Positions 1 to 11,359 of a stretch of DNA of 64,000 bases are shown piece by piece; positions within the stretch are counted from its first letter, which is position 1, and every line of letters begins with the position of its first letter. Under the pieces are notes generated by a model. That model searched no databases, was not told where the DNA came from, and saw nothing but the letters and a program-made list of their open reading frames with translations. The translations under genes and the position numbers were made by a program. Origin of the DNA: Sphaeramia orbicularis (Eukaryota > Chordata > Actinopteri > Kurtiformes > Apogonidae); NCBI RefSeq assembly GCF_902148855.1, contig NC_043978.1, positions 32,238,686-32,302,685 of the forward strand, written 5' to 3'.

Positions 1-149
1 ATAACCTCCTTGGCAGAGGTAAAGATATATCCAGGCTGTGAGAACATCTAGATGTTGGTACATGGACAGTTTAAGACAATAATGAAGTTAAAATGAAGTA
101 AAAAATATTATTTGAAACATGATGTGAGCAGTGATTGTAAGGATGATTA

Positions 150-690
150 GGTTCAATAGGACCAAAAATGATGAAAACAGAGACCGACACGCACATACAG
201 AGACTGGCATGTCATGACATGTGCATGTCAGAGAGACTGACACATACGCAGAGACTGACATGCACACGTCAGTCTCTGTGTGTGCATGTGTGTTCATCTA
301 AATAATTAAAATAGGACTAAAAGTCATGAAAACTGGTGTAAACCTTGTCAGATTATTTAGTAAAACTCAAAGTATTAAAGATAAACTGAAAAATATTTGG
401 AAGAATTGATTAGTTTTACATAAAACTCAGTTATAAACCACAGTAAAATCATTCAAAATCACTCAATTCATCCAAATAATACACGAAAGAGGAATAAAAC
501 TGATGAAAAAGAGACATTAATTAAATAATCTGGCAAGTTTTAGATAAAACTAAAGGATATTGAAAAACTAAACTGAAATTAGTCAGTTAATCTAAATAAC
601 AATTAAAATAGGACTCAAAGTGGTAAAAAGCTGCTGTAAACCATTTAAGATTACTTAATCAAACTCAAACTATCCGCTCCTTTACTGAAA
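150..690. repeat. Degenerate ~150-bp tandem repeat
   Basis: An AT-rich block in which the same phrase returns about four times (near 160, 310, 490 and 606): a variant of 'aataggactaaaagtcatg' followed by 'taaaccntnnagattanttart'. The copies near 310-380 and 606-670 are the closest pair. Spacing is irregular (about 115-180 bp), so this is an old, diverged tandem array, not a fresh satellite. No coding signal is visible in bases 1-1000. Confidence 0.55.
185..296. repeat. Short palindromic CA/TG-rich cluster
   Basis: The core 'gagactgac' occurs in both orientations several times within about 110 bp ('cagagactgacatg' facing 'cgtcagtctctg'), so the strand could fold into small hairpins. It sits inside the tandem block and has no gene-like features. 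Confidence 0.45.
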
Positions 691-1000
691 TCATTCAGAT
701 ATTTGTACTTTGATGATAGTTGAAAAGGTTTTGCTGTAAAATTATTGGATCACTGTGGTGCACTTGGATGATTATATCTAAACAGACGTTTGGTGTTAGT
801 TGTCCATGTTTGTTCAAAGGAAGACAAAACTGACATATTTGTTTGAAAACTTAAGAAGGTCACTCTGATTCAGCAGATACTGCTTAAACCTCCACTTAAA
901 ACTTCAGGACTTATTGAATACACACAAAATTTATCTACCTTGAATTGAAAATTGAAAATCATTTCTTCCTCCATGCTGACTTTATTTTCTTACTTTGCAG

Positions 1001-1081
1001 CCAAAGTTGAACCCAGGAGGACCCTATCCCCCCATCACTGAGGTTCAGGTGGCCCCTGCCCCAGTCCGCAACAACGGTTGA
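1001..1081 (+). CDS. Orphan terminal-exon-like segment
   Basis: A strong splice acceptor (branch-like 'tgctgac', then a pyrimidine tract ending in 'tactttgcag' at 1000) is followed by an open phase-0 frame reading PKLNPGGPYPPITEVQVAP and then APVRNNG plus TGA at 1079-1081. The last codons run into the LINE that starts at about 1076, so the stop is created at the junction. The motif 'TEVQVAPAP' returns in frame downstream of the LINE. It looks like the last exon of a + strand gene lying left of the window, but I do not recognise the protein, and a non-coding minisatellite next to a chance acceptor is possible. Confidence 0.3.
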   Translation, partial: PKLNPGGPYPPITEVQVAPAPVRNNG

Positions 1082-2287
1082 TCACTGTATTTTAATTGAA
1101 AGACTTGAATACCATTTTGGCATCTCTGGCAAGGTGCTATCATGGTTAAAGTCTTATCTGTTAGAGAGATCTCAGTGTGTTTTATTAAATAATGTCTTGT
1201 CTGAGCCTTGCATGGTGAAGCATGGGGTTCCTCAGGGTTCTGTTCTGGGCCCTCTGCTTTTCTCACTGTATCTTGCACCACTTGGTAAATTGTTACATTC
1301 TTTGGAAATTGATTTTCACTGTTATGCTGACGATTTGCAATTGTACATGCCTTTAACATGTGAAAATAGGCCTAATCTGTCAAAAATCGAGGGTTGTCTT
1401 TCAGCTGTTAGGGATTGGCTCTCTGAAAATTTCCTTTTCCTGAACTCTGCAAAGACTGAAATGATGATCATTGGACCACAGAAATTGCATAATTTATTCA
1501 ATAATGTTTCTTTATCTCTTGATGACTGTGTTGTTCTTGGCAGAGACAAGTTGAAAAACCTTGGTGTCATTTTTGACAAGTCACTTGCTTTTGATAAGCA
1601 TATCAAGGAGGTGACTCGATTATCATTTTTTCATCTTCGAAGGATCGCTAAGATCAGGCCAATTCTAAGTGATAAGGATGCTGAAGTCCTCATTCATGCC
1701 TTCGTAACATCTCGGTTGGACTATTGCAACGCTCTTCTTTCAGGACTACCCAAAAAAAGTTTCAGAGTCCTGCAGATGGTGCAAAATGCTGCAGCTCGGG
1801 TCCTGACTGGAGCTGGGAAATTTCATCACATTACCCCAGTGCTGGCCTCTTTGCACTGGCTTCCATGTCAGGTTCGTGCTGATTTTAAGGTGCTTTTATT
1901 GACTTATAAAATTTTAAATGGAGCGGCACCTTCATACCTGACAGAGCTGGTTACACTATATGCACCTTCTCGTGCCCTTCGCTCTCAAGGATCTGGCCTC
2001 CTGACGGTGCCTAAAGTCAGGAAAAAGACTGTCGGTGAGCGAGCCTTTTCCTTCCGTGCGCCAACACTCTGGAACAGTCTTCCTCTGGACATAAGGCAGG
2101 CATGCTCTGTGGATGTTTTTAAAGCAAAGCTCAAGACCCACTTGTTCACTTTGTGTTATAAGTCATGATGTGTTTTTACTGTTAATGTTTTTAGCTTTTA
2201 TGTTTTATTGTTTTATTGTGATTGATTTTATATCTGTACAGCACTTTGACTGAAAGCGCTTTACAAATAAATTATTATTATTATTAT
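1076..2287 (+). mobile_element. 5'-truncated L2/CR1-clade LINE
   Basis: One frame is open from 1077 to the TGA at 2166-2168 (about 363 codons) and encodes the C-terminal part of a non-LTR reverse transcriptase. It shows GVPQGSVLGPLLFSLY, the catalytic YADD at 1323-1334, then SRLDYCNALLSGLP, LQMVQNAAARVLTG and LHWLPCQVRADFKVL, typical of the L2/CR1/Rex1 group. The endonuclease and upstream RT are missing, so it is a 5'-truncated, dead-on-arrival copy. The 3' end has a short UTR with 'cagcactttgactgaaagcgc' style text and a (TTA)n tail at about 2271-2287. Because the remaining frame is unbroken, the insertion looks fairly recent. It splits a coding-like repeat. Confidence 0.9.
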
Positions 2288-2297
2288 CTACACCGTC

Positions 2298-2528
2298 TCC
2301 AAGAGGAGACGTTGTAGCTGCCTGGACCCATTCACTGAGGTTCAGGCAGCCCCCGTCCCCCCAGAGGGAAGGATTGGTAACCTTCCCCCAGTCGCTGGGG
2401 TTGAGGGGGCCCCTGTCCCCCGACACTGCTTTCCCCCCAGCGCTGGGGTTCAGGTGGCCCCAACTGGGAGTGGGTGTGGCCACCTGACCCCCATCACTGG
2501 GGATCAGGTAGCCCCTGCCCCTGTCTGA
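2298..2528 (+). repeat. In-frame ~54-bp tandem repeat (coding-like)
   Basis: Four diverged units follow the LINE, recognisable as variants of 'actgaggttcaggtggcccc'. Unit spacings are 60, 48 and 54 bp, all multiples of three, and one frame stays open throughout: TEVQAAPVPPEG, GVEGAPVPRH, GVQVAPTGSG, GDQVAPAPV, then TGA at 2526-2528. A fifth unit lies before the LINE at about 1028-1075 in the orphan exon-like segment. The length pattern argues for past or present coding of a proline/valine-rich repeat. No known family was recognised. Confidence 0.45.
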
Positions 2529-2654
2529 CCTGCTGCTGTGGTCCTGCCTCTCTCCTGTCTTCATCGTCATCACTCACTTATCCATATCATTATGATAGTG
2601 TTTATTATATAGTTCCATAGATGGTAGAGGTTTCTATTATTTGTACTAACTGTT

Positions 2655-3092
2655 GTAATAGTAGTATATCCACTGTTACTAGTATTTGTAGTAGTAGTAT
2701 ATCCACTGTTACTAGTATTTGTAGTAGTAGTATATCCACTGTTAGTACTTGTATTTGTAGTAGTAGTATATCCACTGTTAGTACTTGTATTTGTAATAGT
2801 AGTATATCCACTGTTAGTACTTGTATTTGTAGTAGTAGTATATCCACTGTTAGTACTTGTATTTGTAGTAGTAGTATATCCACTGTTAGTCCTTGTATTT
2901 GTAGTAGTAGTATATTCACTGTTAGTACTTGTATTTGTAGTAGTAGTATATCCACTGTTAGTACTTGTATTTGTAGTAGCAGTATATCCATTGTTAGTAC
3001 TTGTATTTGTAGTAGTAGTATATCCACTGTTAGTACTTGTATTTTTAGTAGTAGTATACCCACTGTTAGTACTTGTATTTGCAGTAGTAGTA
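2655..3092. repeat. 33/36-bp minisatellite, about 12 units
   Basis: The first two units are 33 bp, then about ten are 36 bp, with the core 'agtagtagtatatccactg' plus 'ttagtacttgtatttgt'. Single-base variants distinguish most units. Because the unit length is divisible by three, long open frames appear on both strands, reading as 12-residue repeats. These frames follow from the repeat and are not evidence of a gene. Confidence 0.9.
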
Positions 3093-3104
3093 TTAACAGT
3101 CATG

Positions 3105-3513
3105 GACCTTTGTTCTGGTTTCTGGTCATTCTACTAACACCAGCTGATCTACTTTTGACAGTTCTAGTTCAGTTTTCTGTGCATCAACTGCATCTATGTG
3201 TCTCCCCCTACTTCCCCCCTTCTCCCCCTCTCCCCCAGTCTCTCTCTATCGCTCTCTCTTTTCTCCTCCTTTTACTCTCTCTCTTTAACCCCAACTGGTC
3301 AAGGCAGACGTCCATCCTCCAGGTTTCTGCTGTTAACAGTAGTTTTTCCTTCCACTGTCCCCACTCACTAGTGTTTGCTCCTGCAGGATTCTGTTGGGTT
3401 TCTGTAAATTGGCTTAGAGTCTGGTTTCGACCAACTCTGTATGTAAAGTGTCATGAGATAACTTTTGTTATGATTTGGCGCTATCTAAATAAAATTTGAT
3501 TTGATTTTGATTT
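3105..3513 (+). repeat. Fish non-LTR retrotransposon tail
   Basis: After a CT-rich stretch (3195-3290) the text 'gtcatgagataacttttgtt' and 'atttggcgctatctaaata' followed by a (TTTGA)-like tail matches a very common teleost interspersed repeat 3' end. Only the tail is present. The source LINE or SINE family cannot be fixed by eye. Confidence 0.6.
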
Positions 3514-3714
3514 TTTTAAAAAAACAAACAAAACTGCTGGAAATAGAAATTAAGTTAAAAAAAACAAACAAAAAAGTACAAAAAAATATTTTAAATAAAT
3601 GAGTAACATTACATTAAAAACAAACCCCCCCCCCCCCCCAAAAAAAAAAAAAAAAATATATATTTAAATGTCATGTCAGTTGTTCACTGCAAATTATTTG
3701 GTTCTAAACAAGAA

Positions 3715-4150
3715 CTGCTTAGCTCTGTAGGTAAGGTGTTGGACTCCAGTACAGTACACCTGGGTTTGATTGCTGGTTGAAGTGCTCATTTTCAGCTAAA
3801 TCAAATGCTTATTTTAACTTTTTTTTCTACTTGTTCCTCTTATTTTAAGACTTAAATTCTTATAGCCAGCTCACTCATCTTATATTTAGTATATTTCACT
3901 TAATTTGAGGCTGTAAAAAGTTACATTTAAAGTAATCTCATCTTAAAACCAGCATTTTATGCTTATTAAACCTTCTAAATACATCTGTAGACATGCCTAT
4001 TTCTGGATTTAACAATCGTATTTCAAGAAATCTTGTCGAGTGAAATTATTTTGCTGCATGGACAGATAATTTCACTTATTTTGAGTACCTTTTTCCTCAG
4101 ATTTTGTGTTTTTATCTTGTTTTTAGACACCTTTTATCTCAGTTTTCAGT
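3715..4150 (+). repeat. tRNA-like, SINE-style interspersed repeat
   Basis: A degenerate tRNA-like head carries an A-box-like 'tagctctgtagg' at 3720-3731 and a B-box-like 'ggtttgattgc' at 3763-3773 (two mismatches to the consensus). An AT-rich body follows, ending near 'cttgtttttagacacctttt'. The degenerate boxes and missing acceptor stem rule out a working tRNA. Just left of it, 3620-3655 is a poly-C/poly-A run. Confidence 0.4.
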
Positions 4151-4242
4151 TGGATCTATTATTTAATTATTTAATCCAAAGCTTAAGTGCAATGTGATTT
4201 CATCTACAACTGTCTTGTTTTTGTTTGTTTTTTTGTTTTCAG

Positions 4243-4321
4243 CAGCAGAACGAGAAAATATGAAGAGACACAATGGACACTGGTTTGGATCATCAATGGT
4301 AGAAAGACATTGTCTTAACAT
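4243..4321 (+). other. Exon-like segment between good splice sites
   Basis: The segment is preceded by a long pyrimidine tract ending 'tttgttttcag' and followed by a consensus donor 'gtaagt' at 4322, giving a 79-nt candidate exon 1.1 kb upstream of the plek2 start. It could be a non-coding plek2 leader exon or part of an unknown upstream transcript. No protein family is recognisable. The rest of 4322-5350 shows nothing I can name. Confidence 0.25.
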
Positions 4322-5351
4322 GTAAGTCAACGTTTTGGTCTGTATGCATTTTTCTGCATCTGATCAGAAATGTCCACTACAGCTGTACGTTTGTGTTGTT
4401 GTGTGGCAGTGGGTGTCAGTAGAAAACCTGGGTCATCTGAATGCATTTCAGTGTGTGAGCATTCCTCTACAGTATTTTAAGAATTCTACCATTTTATTAT
4501 TCTTTTAATAACCAAGTATTACTCTAGGTTGCATTACATTGTTTTTTCTATTAATGTATTGTAATGTAATGTAATTTTATATCAGTTGTCTTTGTTTTTG
4601 CATTACATGTAAGATGCATAAGATAAAGATTTTTGTGGCAACAGACAAAAGTTTTCTGAATCTAAATCTTCTGAATAGTTGACATAACCACATGAGCTCA
4701 GGATAATTGTAGCAAACCTTTCTCAACCACTACAAAAGGGATTTACATCCAACTAATGTCAATTAAAACTTCACTGTGCCAAAAGAAAGCCTGATGTTAA
4801 CTCTGGCCTGAAATGTTTTCAACTTCCGTGGTCTCGGGGGCATCTGGGACAAACTATTAAATTACAATAATTACCAGTGGAGACATGGGCTGAGGTCAGA
4901 CAACCAGTACTCCAGATTTCTTTTGGGAGAAAAGAATGAATAAATATGTTGCAGTCAGAATTTTAGGTGATGTACAAATGAAATGAACTCATAAAATATA
5001 GTATAAATATGACATGTTTTGTCTGTTTACAGTGAAATCCATATCAAACAAGCTCCAACTATTTCTCATTGGGAGTTGCAGTAAAACAATATGTTATTTT
5101 AGTTCAAAATGACTTATGTTAATGTTGCTGATAATACTGTTAAGGCTTTAAATACTGATTTTTTATTCATATGGGAGTATTTCACAATATGGTAGTAGTG
5201 CTTTTCCTCAAGTAAAGATCTGGATATTCTTCCACCACTGTTCATCCAAGCCTCTGAGGAGTGAGAGTGCCATCATGTGATTATTGGCATGAATTGCAGG
5301 ATTGTTTTGGCCGTAGTGTTGAGCAAGGTGTGTATGTGTGGGTGTGAATAG

Positions 5352-5358
5352 TGACTCA
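5352..5358 (+). promoter_or_regulatory. AP-1 site upstream of plek2
   Basis: A perfect TGACTCA lies 74 bp before the plek2 start codon, followed by a weak TATA-like 'ttttaaaaac' at about 5371. It is a plausible promoter-proximal element, but the transcription start is not known and such 7-mers occur by chance. Confidence 0.3.
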
Positions 5359-5431
5359 TTTAGAAAAAGATTTTAAAAACTGAGGAGCAAGAACAGGCAA
5401 GTCACAAACTGGTGAAGCTGCACTGAACAGT

Positions 5432-8400
5432 ATGGAGAAGAAAAACACAATTCTGCGAGAAGGATTCCTGGTCAAAAGGGTGGGATATTTTTGTGAGATA
5501 CAAAATAATACAAGAACCAACCCATTGTAATGTAGAAAATAGTGAAAGTACTTTTCACTTTTACTTTCTGACAGGGTCATCTTGTGCCAAACTGGAAGGC
5601 GCGTTGGTTTGTTCTGATGCCTGACAAGCTGCTTTATTACAAATACGAAGGAAGTAAAAGGGACTCATGTCAGCGAGGGAAAATCCTGCTGAAGGACTGT
5701 GTGATAACGTGTCCTTTTCTGGAGTGTGAAAATCGACCGGTGAGTTATTCCAAACTCAGTGTTGATTTAGTGAAGGAAAACCAACAGTTCAGATGATGAC
5801 AGAAAATCAACTGTGTGAATACATGAAGTGAAACGTAACTGACGTACAGTATATGTGCTGTTTAAAGTATTTCTCTCTATATATTTGCCTAATTTATACT
5901 TTTGCTACTGTATTTACTAAATAAAAGTAGCTGTTGAACTCAAACAAATCCAATAAAGTTTTGAACTTTGACTTTAAGCAAGAAGTAAGAAAAATAGTTG
6001 ACTTTTTAGAATAAGTTGCTTTAGTTTGATTACATTGTAAAAAAAAATATATATAGGTTTTTTTCAAAAATAAACAACATGTCTTGGTGAAAGAAATATT
6101 AAGATCCATCATTACCACAGTGGAAATACACTCAGCAGTGGAAGTAACCTGAGCAAAAAGTATGCAAAATGTGAAAATAAAAGTAGCGATTGTGCAGTAA
6201 AATAGTCCTTATCAGTGTTATGCTATTAATTATGATAATTTTGGATTTAGATTATTGTTGCATTCATGTGTATGTTGCATTTTACTGTTGCAGATATTTC
6301 AGGTTGAGCTAATTTCAAATACTTTTATATTTTTGGCTGTTTCATCTAAAGTAATACATCATAGTCTGTACTGTAAGTTTGCAGTTTTCTAAAAAAAAAC
6401 AGGCCTGTCCTTAGCTTTGTGGTAATGTACTTTCCAGTGAATCTAAGAGAGTTTTTAAGTTCATTTAGCTTTAAAAAATGAGAATATTCATTTTTCATAA
6501 AGGAAAGATTTTATCCCTCAATTTGTTGTGAGCATTCTGAATCAACAATCAGGGAAAAATGAGGTTTTTACAGGATGTGAATCTGTAATCTAATGCTGTT
6601 CAACTATTGTTGTGGTACAAAATGTATCATATTTGTACCTGAGATGTAGTGGAATCATAGAATGGTATAAAGTAAATTATGAGTCCATCTAATTTATGCT
6701 TCAGAACATCATTGATGTAAAGTTATATTAAACCACATGAAAAAGGAGATTTAAACTGACATCGTTGAAGCCACTGTCTGTACAAACAGATTAATTTTGC
6801 GGTATATTCTTGTTCTGTTAATTGCATGGATGTCACACTTGTTTGGCTTTGTTTATGTTTTTATGGCTAGAAACCACACTCAAGTAAGGTGTGGCTTAAC
6901 CTGCATTTTATCTTTTCACACTTTACATGATGAAACAATTCATTGCCTCAGGGCACTGTTTTGTTAAGATTTGAGCTGCATCAACAACTATGAGTCTGTT
7001 TTCTTTATTTCTCCGCAGTTGGTGTTGAAGCTCCAGACCAAAAATTCAGTGGAGCATTTTTTGGAGGCTTGTTCCAGGGAGGAGCGTGATGAGTGGGCTG
7101 CTGATATCACCAGTGTGGTCCACAAGTTGCAGACAGGTGACGGTGGGAAGGTGACCAACCAGCAAGACACTGCAGCGTCTGAATTGCACAACGTCATCGA
7201 TCTGAGGTAAGGCCTGAATTTCCCCTGTTAAACCCTGTGGTGTTTTCACTCCCTCGTCTCAATGTTTTTCCAGATTTCTTTCTCACTGTCCTTTTTAATC
7301 TGCTCTCTTAAAGCAAAGTCCTGGACTCTATGTATGATGTCCACAGTGGAATAAAGATGAGCAGCCATGTGGAGCAGGGCAACACTTACAGCAACTGTTT
7401 TTCAGGTAAGTCAGCTGTTTACTTACGCTTTGGACAATTTGATCAAACATGAAATGAGTCTGCGGTATTCATTTAAAGCTACTGTTTGGCACTAACAATG
7501 AAAAACACTAAGATAATGACAATAAAAAGATTATGAACTCCTATCACTGTAGATAGACATTTTACACTGTGGACATTTCGACTCATTACAGCAGAAAATG
7601 AACAGGGCGTGATTACTCTATTCACGATGGTTGCCTTCCACATAGGTGCATCAGCTCCAGGGTTTTCGTTTGTGCAAGCTGGATCACTGGCACGGACATT
7701 TAAATGAATCAAGTACATCATTATGTTGGGAACATTGCCTGTGTTTTTCCTGCTGAGACAAGTCAAAAAATGTTCTGTGAAGTGCCAGTCACAGAAAACA
7801 AAGAGAACACAAAAGGCAACCAGCCAAAATGAAAAAGCTTTTTTCTAATTTAGTCCCAAGAAGCTGAGGTAAAGCATAAAGACGCACTAGACATTCATGA
7901 TAAGTGAAATGTGAAAACGCATCACCACAATTTAAGTAATAAAACAAAACTCCATGTTGCATCAATGGAAAAAAACAAAGAGTAACAACGTCATAGCAAA
8001 TTGCATTTATAATTCTCCTATGTTGTTCCATAAAAACTTTGTACCCTATCTTCTATAGGAGCCTCATTCAACATCTTGATGTGTAGCAGAAGGTTGTTGC
8101 AGAACATGGCAGCAATGTAAAAAAAAAAAAAAAAAAAGAAAAAGATTTCTGGATTAACCCATCAAGACCCAAACATCCACCTTCTACCAAAAGCATCTAC
8201 CGATGTAAAATGTTTAATACCTGTTGATCCAATAATCCTATCAATACATGTAAATAATTGGTGTAAAATATAGTTTGTCATCTTTTCATGATCATCAGAT
8301 ATGACCCATTTGGACGTTCAGAGGCTCTGTAGTGAACGTTGAAATACTGCCATCTTCTATAGCATTGATTCACCAGTAAAACCCATGGTTTGGATCAATA

Positions 8401-11277
8401 AGAGTGGATGGACGCACTTGGTTTATGTTCAGTTAATGATAGATTTGCTGAAAAAGTCACTTTTTCTTCAATTATCTGTTTTTGATATTTAACTCTCAAC
8501 TTTACTCTGAGCTTTTATAAACATTTACATGAATAATAAATTAAATTTAGAAAAATACCTGATTTTCACTGAAAAAACACAATAAATAGAAGATACTATT
8601 ACAATTAAATGGTGATAAATCACTTAAGGAAAGTTAAATATAGAGAAAAAATTATTCAGGAACTGCCATAAAAGTAACACTGGGTCCTTATGGGTTAATT
8701 ATTTACTCAAGACTATAATATAATAATATTACATATATAATGCAGCTGGAAACTGTCCTATACCTCTGAATTCATCGCTATCAGTCAAATATAAATGAAT
8801 ATACAGGTTAATTTATGTGTGTTGTAAATGTTTGGTGTGTGCAGGTTCAGCCGTGGTGGACTGGCTGGTGTTCATGCAGCTGGTTCTGACCCGTGTAGAG
8901 GCAGTAACGCTGGCTTCGGCCCTGCTGGAGGAGGGTTTCCTGAGGACAATCGGCCTGAAGAGTGCGGAGGCTCTTCGCACCGCTGGCCTCAGTGAGCAGC
9001 TTGTGGACGACTCGACAGCTCTGTACAGCTTTGTAAGTATCAGGCAGTGAGAGCGCTGTCCGCCTCCTCATATTGTGATGATGCCAAATTCCTCTGTAAA
9101 TGTGGTTCTTCTTTCAGAATTAGTCACTCCAAAGATTTCAGACTTTGTTTATTCTATTTCCTTTATTTCGGGCTATGGTTTCCATAACAAATAATGTGCA
9201 TTAACCCAAACCAGTAACTGAAAAAGGAACAGGAGCAAGATAAAATCCCATTTTACCTGCCTCTTTTTTAATGTCAGTGTGAACTCTTTATTTGATCACT
9301 GTTTTTTTTCCTACCAAAAACAGAAATCACATTTTATTCCAACTTGATAATATTTCATTAAATGAGCTCTGAAGTTTGTACATTTCACATACAAGCCGTT
9401 CTTCTTGCTTTTAAAGACAAGAAAGCAATATTTTGAACACTTCATAGATCATAATAATATATGAGATTAGAACATGTTGGGCCCAATACAGACCCTTGTG
9501 GGACCCCACATTCAAACCTATACAAACTATCAACTGCACAAACTGTTTTCTAGTAACTTCCTAACTTCTGAAAATATTTGCACAAGTTATGAGCAAATGT
9601 TTCTGTTTTTCCAGACTGAAACGGCAAATAGCAGGTTGTAGATTGACGATGTTTTTATTTCAGTCTGAAAGCTTAAAAAAGAGAGGCAGTGTGAAGGCAC
9701 AGACATCTCTGTCTGCAGTGGAACTGAGTGGAAAAGTCATGAAGAGAGGATATCTGCTTAAACAGGTAAACACTGTTCATTATATGCTGTCTCATATCTA
9801 GCTTTTATGTCTTGGCTTAAAGTTTTAATCTAAGTTTTTTTTTCTTCTTCAAACAAAGGGACACAGAAGGAAAAACTGGAAAGTGAGACTCTTTGTGCTG
9901 CGTTCAGAGCCTGCTTTCCTTCATTACTATGACCCTACAACAGTAAGTGGAAAATGAATGAAATCTGCACTGAACAACATATTTATTTTGCACCACAAGC
10001 TGCTTAAAACATGACAACACATGACATAGTCCAAACAAAGTCTGTGTTGTCTTTGCTGTCTGTGTGGTTGCTTATGACTACTTCTGTTTTTGTTCATCAT
10101 CCTCATAATTCTCAGTAACTGACTTCTGCATCTGTGAATAAGCCTGATCCGTTTCCTGTCTTATGTCATTTTCAGGATGACATCAGCCCTGTCGGCGGCT
10201 TCTCACTGCGAGGTTGTCTGGTGTCAGCTCTGGACGATAATGGAGTTCCCTCAGGTGAGTCACCGTCTCAAACTCCAGTCGCCACAAAAACATTTAGAAA
10301 CAAGAACTTCAAACAAGTAATTGCATAGGACAATGACTTAAAAGTAAGACTATGTCTGTACATAGGAAGTCATTAAATGATGAATGTGTTTTGAGAGTTG
10401 AATGATAGGGTACAATATAATGATTTAAGAACGGGGACAAAAACTTAATTAAAAGTTCCTAGGTCAAACACTCGCCAATGTTGTTTTGAGACGAAAAATT
10501 TTTGTAATTTTGCTTCAGACCTCAGAATCAAGCCATCACAAGACAAATATACACTAAGATGTCAGCAAATGTATCTTTGTTTTAACATGTTTACCTTGTG
10601 GTCGTTGTGAAAAAAAATTAACTTTGTATAAATTAGATCGATGTATGGATGTCATGATTTCTTTTTATAGTTATTTTGTCAGATAAATGTGTCAGAGACC
10701 AAAGTTGCAAACATGTAGGCATATCTCACCATCAAAACTCTACTCAAATAGTGGCTGACTTGTGTCTTGAGATAACTTTTACTTCTATTATGTTGTTCTT
10801 GTATTATTCTATTTGTATGTTTTAATTGTGATGTATTTTATTACCTGGCTAGAGACTATGGATGCAAATTATCATGTTAGGTATAATATGACATTTTTAC
10901 ATCTGATGTTGTCTCAATACAGATGTTCATTAATATGCACTATCCTCACCAAATAAACACACAAAATAAATCTATAAATAGGCAGAAGCATCCAGGTTTT
11001 AGATAAAGAGATATCACTGAAATGCACACAGTATCAAAAATGTGTTCACCTTTTATTTTATGTGACTTTTAAGTGACTATTTCTGATATTATGTGTCTAT
11101 CCAGCCTAAAAAGCCTGACATCTCTTTTCTTACATCTTCCTCAACACAGGTGTAAAAGGCAACGTTCAAGGCAACCTGTTTAAAATCATCACTCAGTCTG
11201 AGACGCATTTCTTCATCCAGGCTCCGACTCACCAGGAGAAGATGGACTGGATAGAGGCCATCAGAGAGCAGACATAG
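5432..11277 (+). CDS. plek2: Pleckstrin-2, complete, nine exons
   Basis: Exons: 5432-5479, 5575-5739, 7019-7206, 7314-7405, 8845-9032, 9664-9765, 9859-9942, 10176-10254, 11150-11277. All are GT-AG and sum to 1074 nt, or 357 aa (human PLEK2 is 353). Domain order is PH1 (about 5-105, starting LREGFLVKRGHLVPNWKARW), DEP (about 130-225, with SAVVDWLVF and EAVTLASALLEE) and PH2 (about 245-355, with GYLLKQGHRRKNWKVRLFVL and VGGFSLRGCLVSALDDNGVP). It resembles PLEK2 rather than PLEK: GHLVPNWKARW and the ENRPLV junction are PLEK2-like, and the phosphorylated loop of pleckstrin-1 is absent. Family knowledge: PLEK2 binds 3-phosphoinositides and promotes actin rearrangement and lamellipodia at the membrane. 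Intron 4 holds a MITE. Intron 2 (1.3 kb) shows nothing recognisable. A poly(A) signal lies at 11354-11359. Confidence 0.95.
8158..8694. mobile_element. TTAA-flanked MITE, copy A
   Basis: A 537-bp element in plek2 intron 4. Flanking TTAA is duplicated (8154-8157 and 8695-8698) and the terminal inverted repeats are CCCATCAAGACCC and GGGTCCTTATGGG. CCC-starting ends plus a TTAA target are the hallmark of piggyBac-type elements. No transposase is encoded, so it is non-autonomous. A second copy lies in the opposite orientation just downstream of plek2. Confidence 0.8.
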
Positions 11278-11353
11278 AGCTGTGTACTGGGGTGAAAAAG
11301 ATATACACATTCCATGAATGTACTGCAAATACTGGTAACTACTGGCAACATAC

Positions 11354-11359
11354 AATAAA
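11354..11359 (+). promoter_or_regulatory. plek2 poly(A) signal
   Basis: AATAAA 77 bp after the plek2 stop codon is the first good poly(A) signal on this strand. Cleavage would fall near 11375. Bases 11400-11870 beyond it show no recognisable feature. Confidence 0.5.

Noticed and set aside
2655-3092. Possible CRISPR array
   Set aside because: Units are contiguous with no unique spacers, and the genome is a vertebrate; it is a minisatellite.
2621-3499. Plus-strand open frame of 292 codons
   Set aside because: Most of it is the 33/36-bp minisatellite running through a unit length divisible by three, then a retroelement tail; no gene family similarity.
3715-3790. Possible tRNA gene
   Set aside because: A and B boxes are degenerate and no acceptor stem can be paired; it is a SINE-like remnant.
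5432-11277. Calling the first gene plek (pleckstrin-1)
   Set aside because: The N-terminal GHLVPNWKARW, ENRPLV and VGGFSLRG blocks and the synteny with zfyve26 fit PLEK2.
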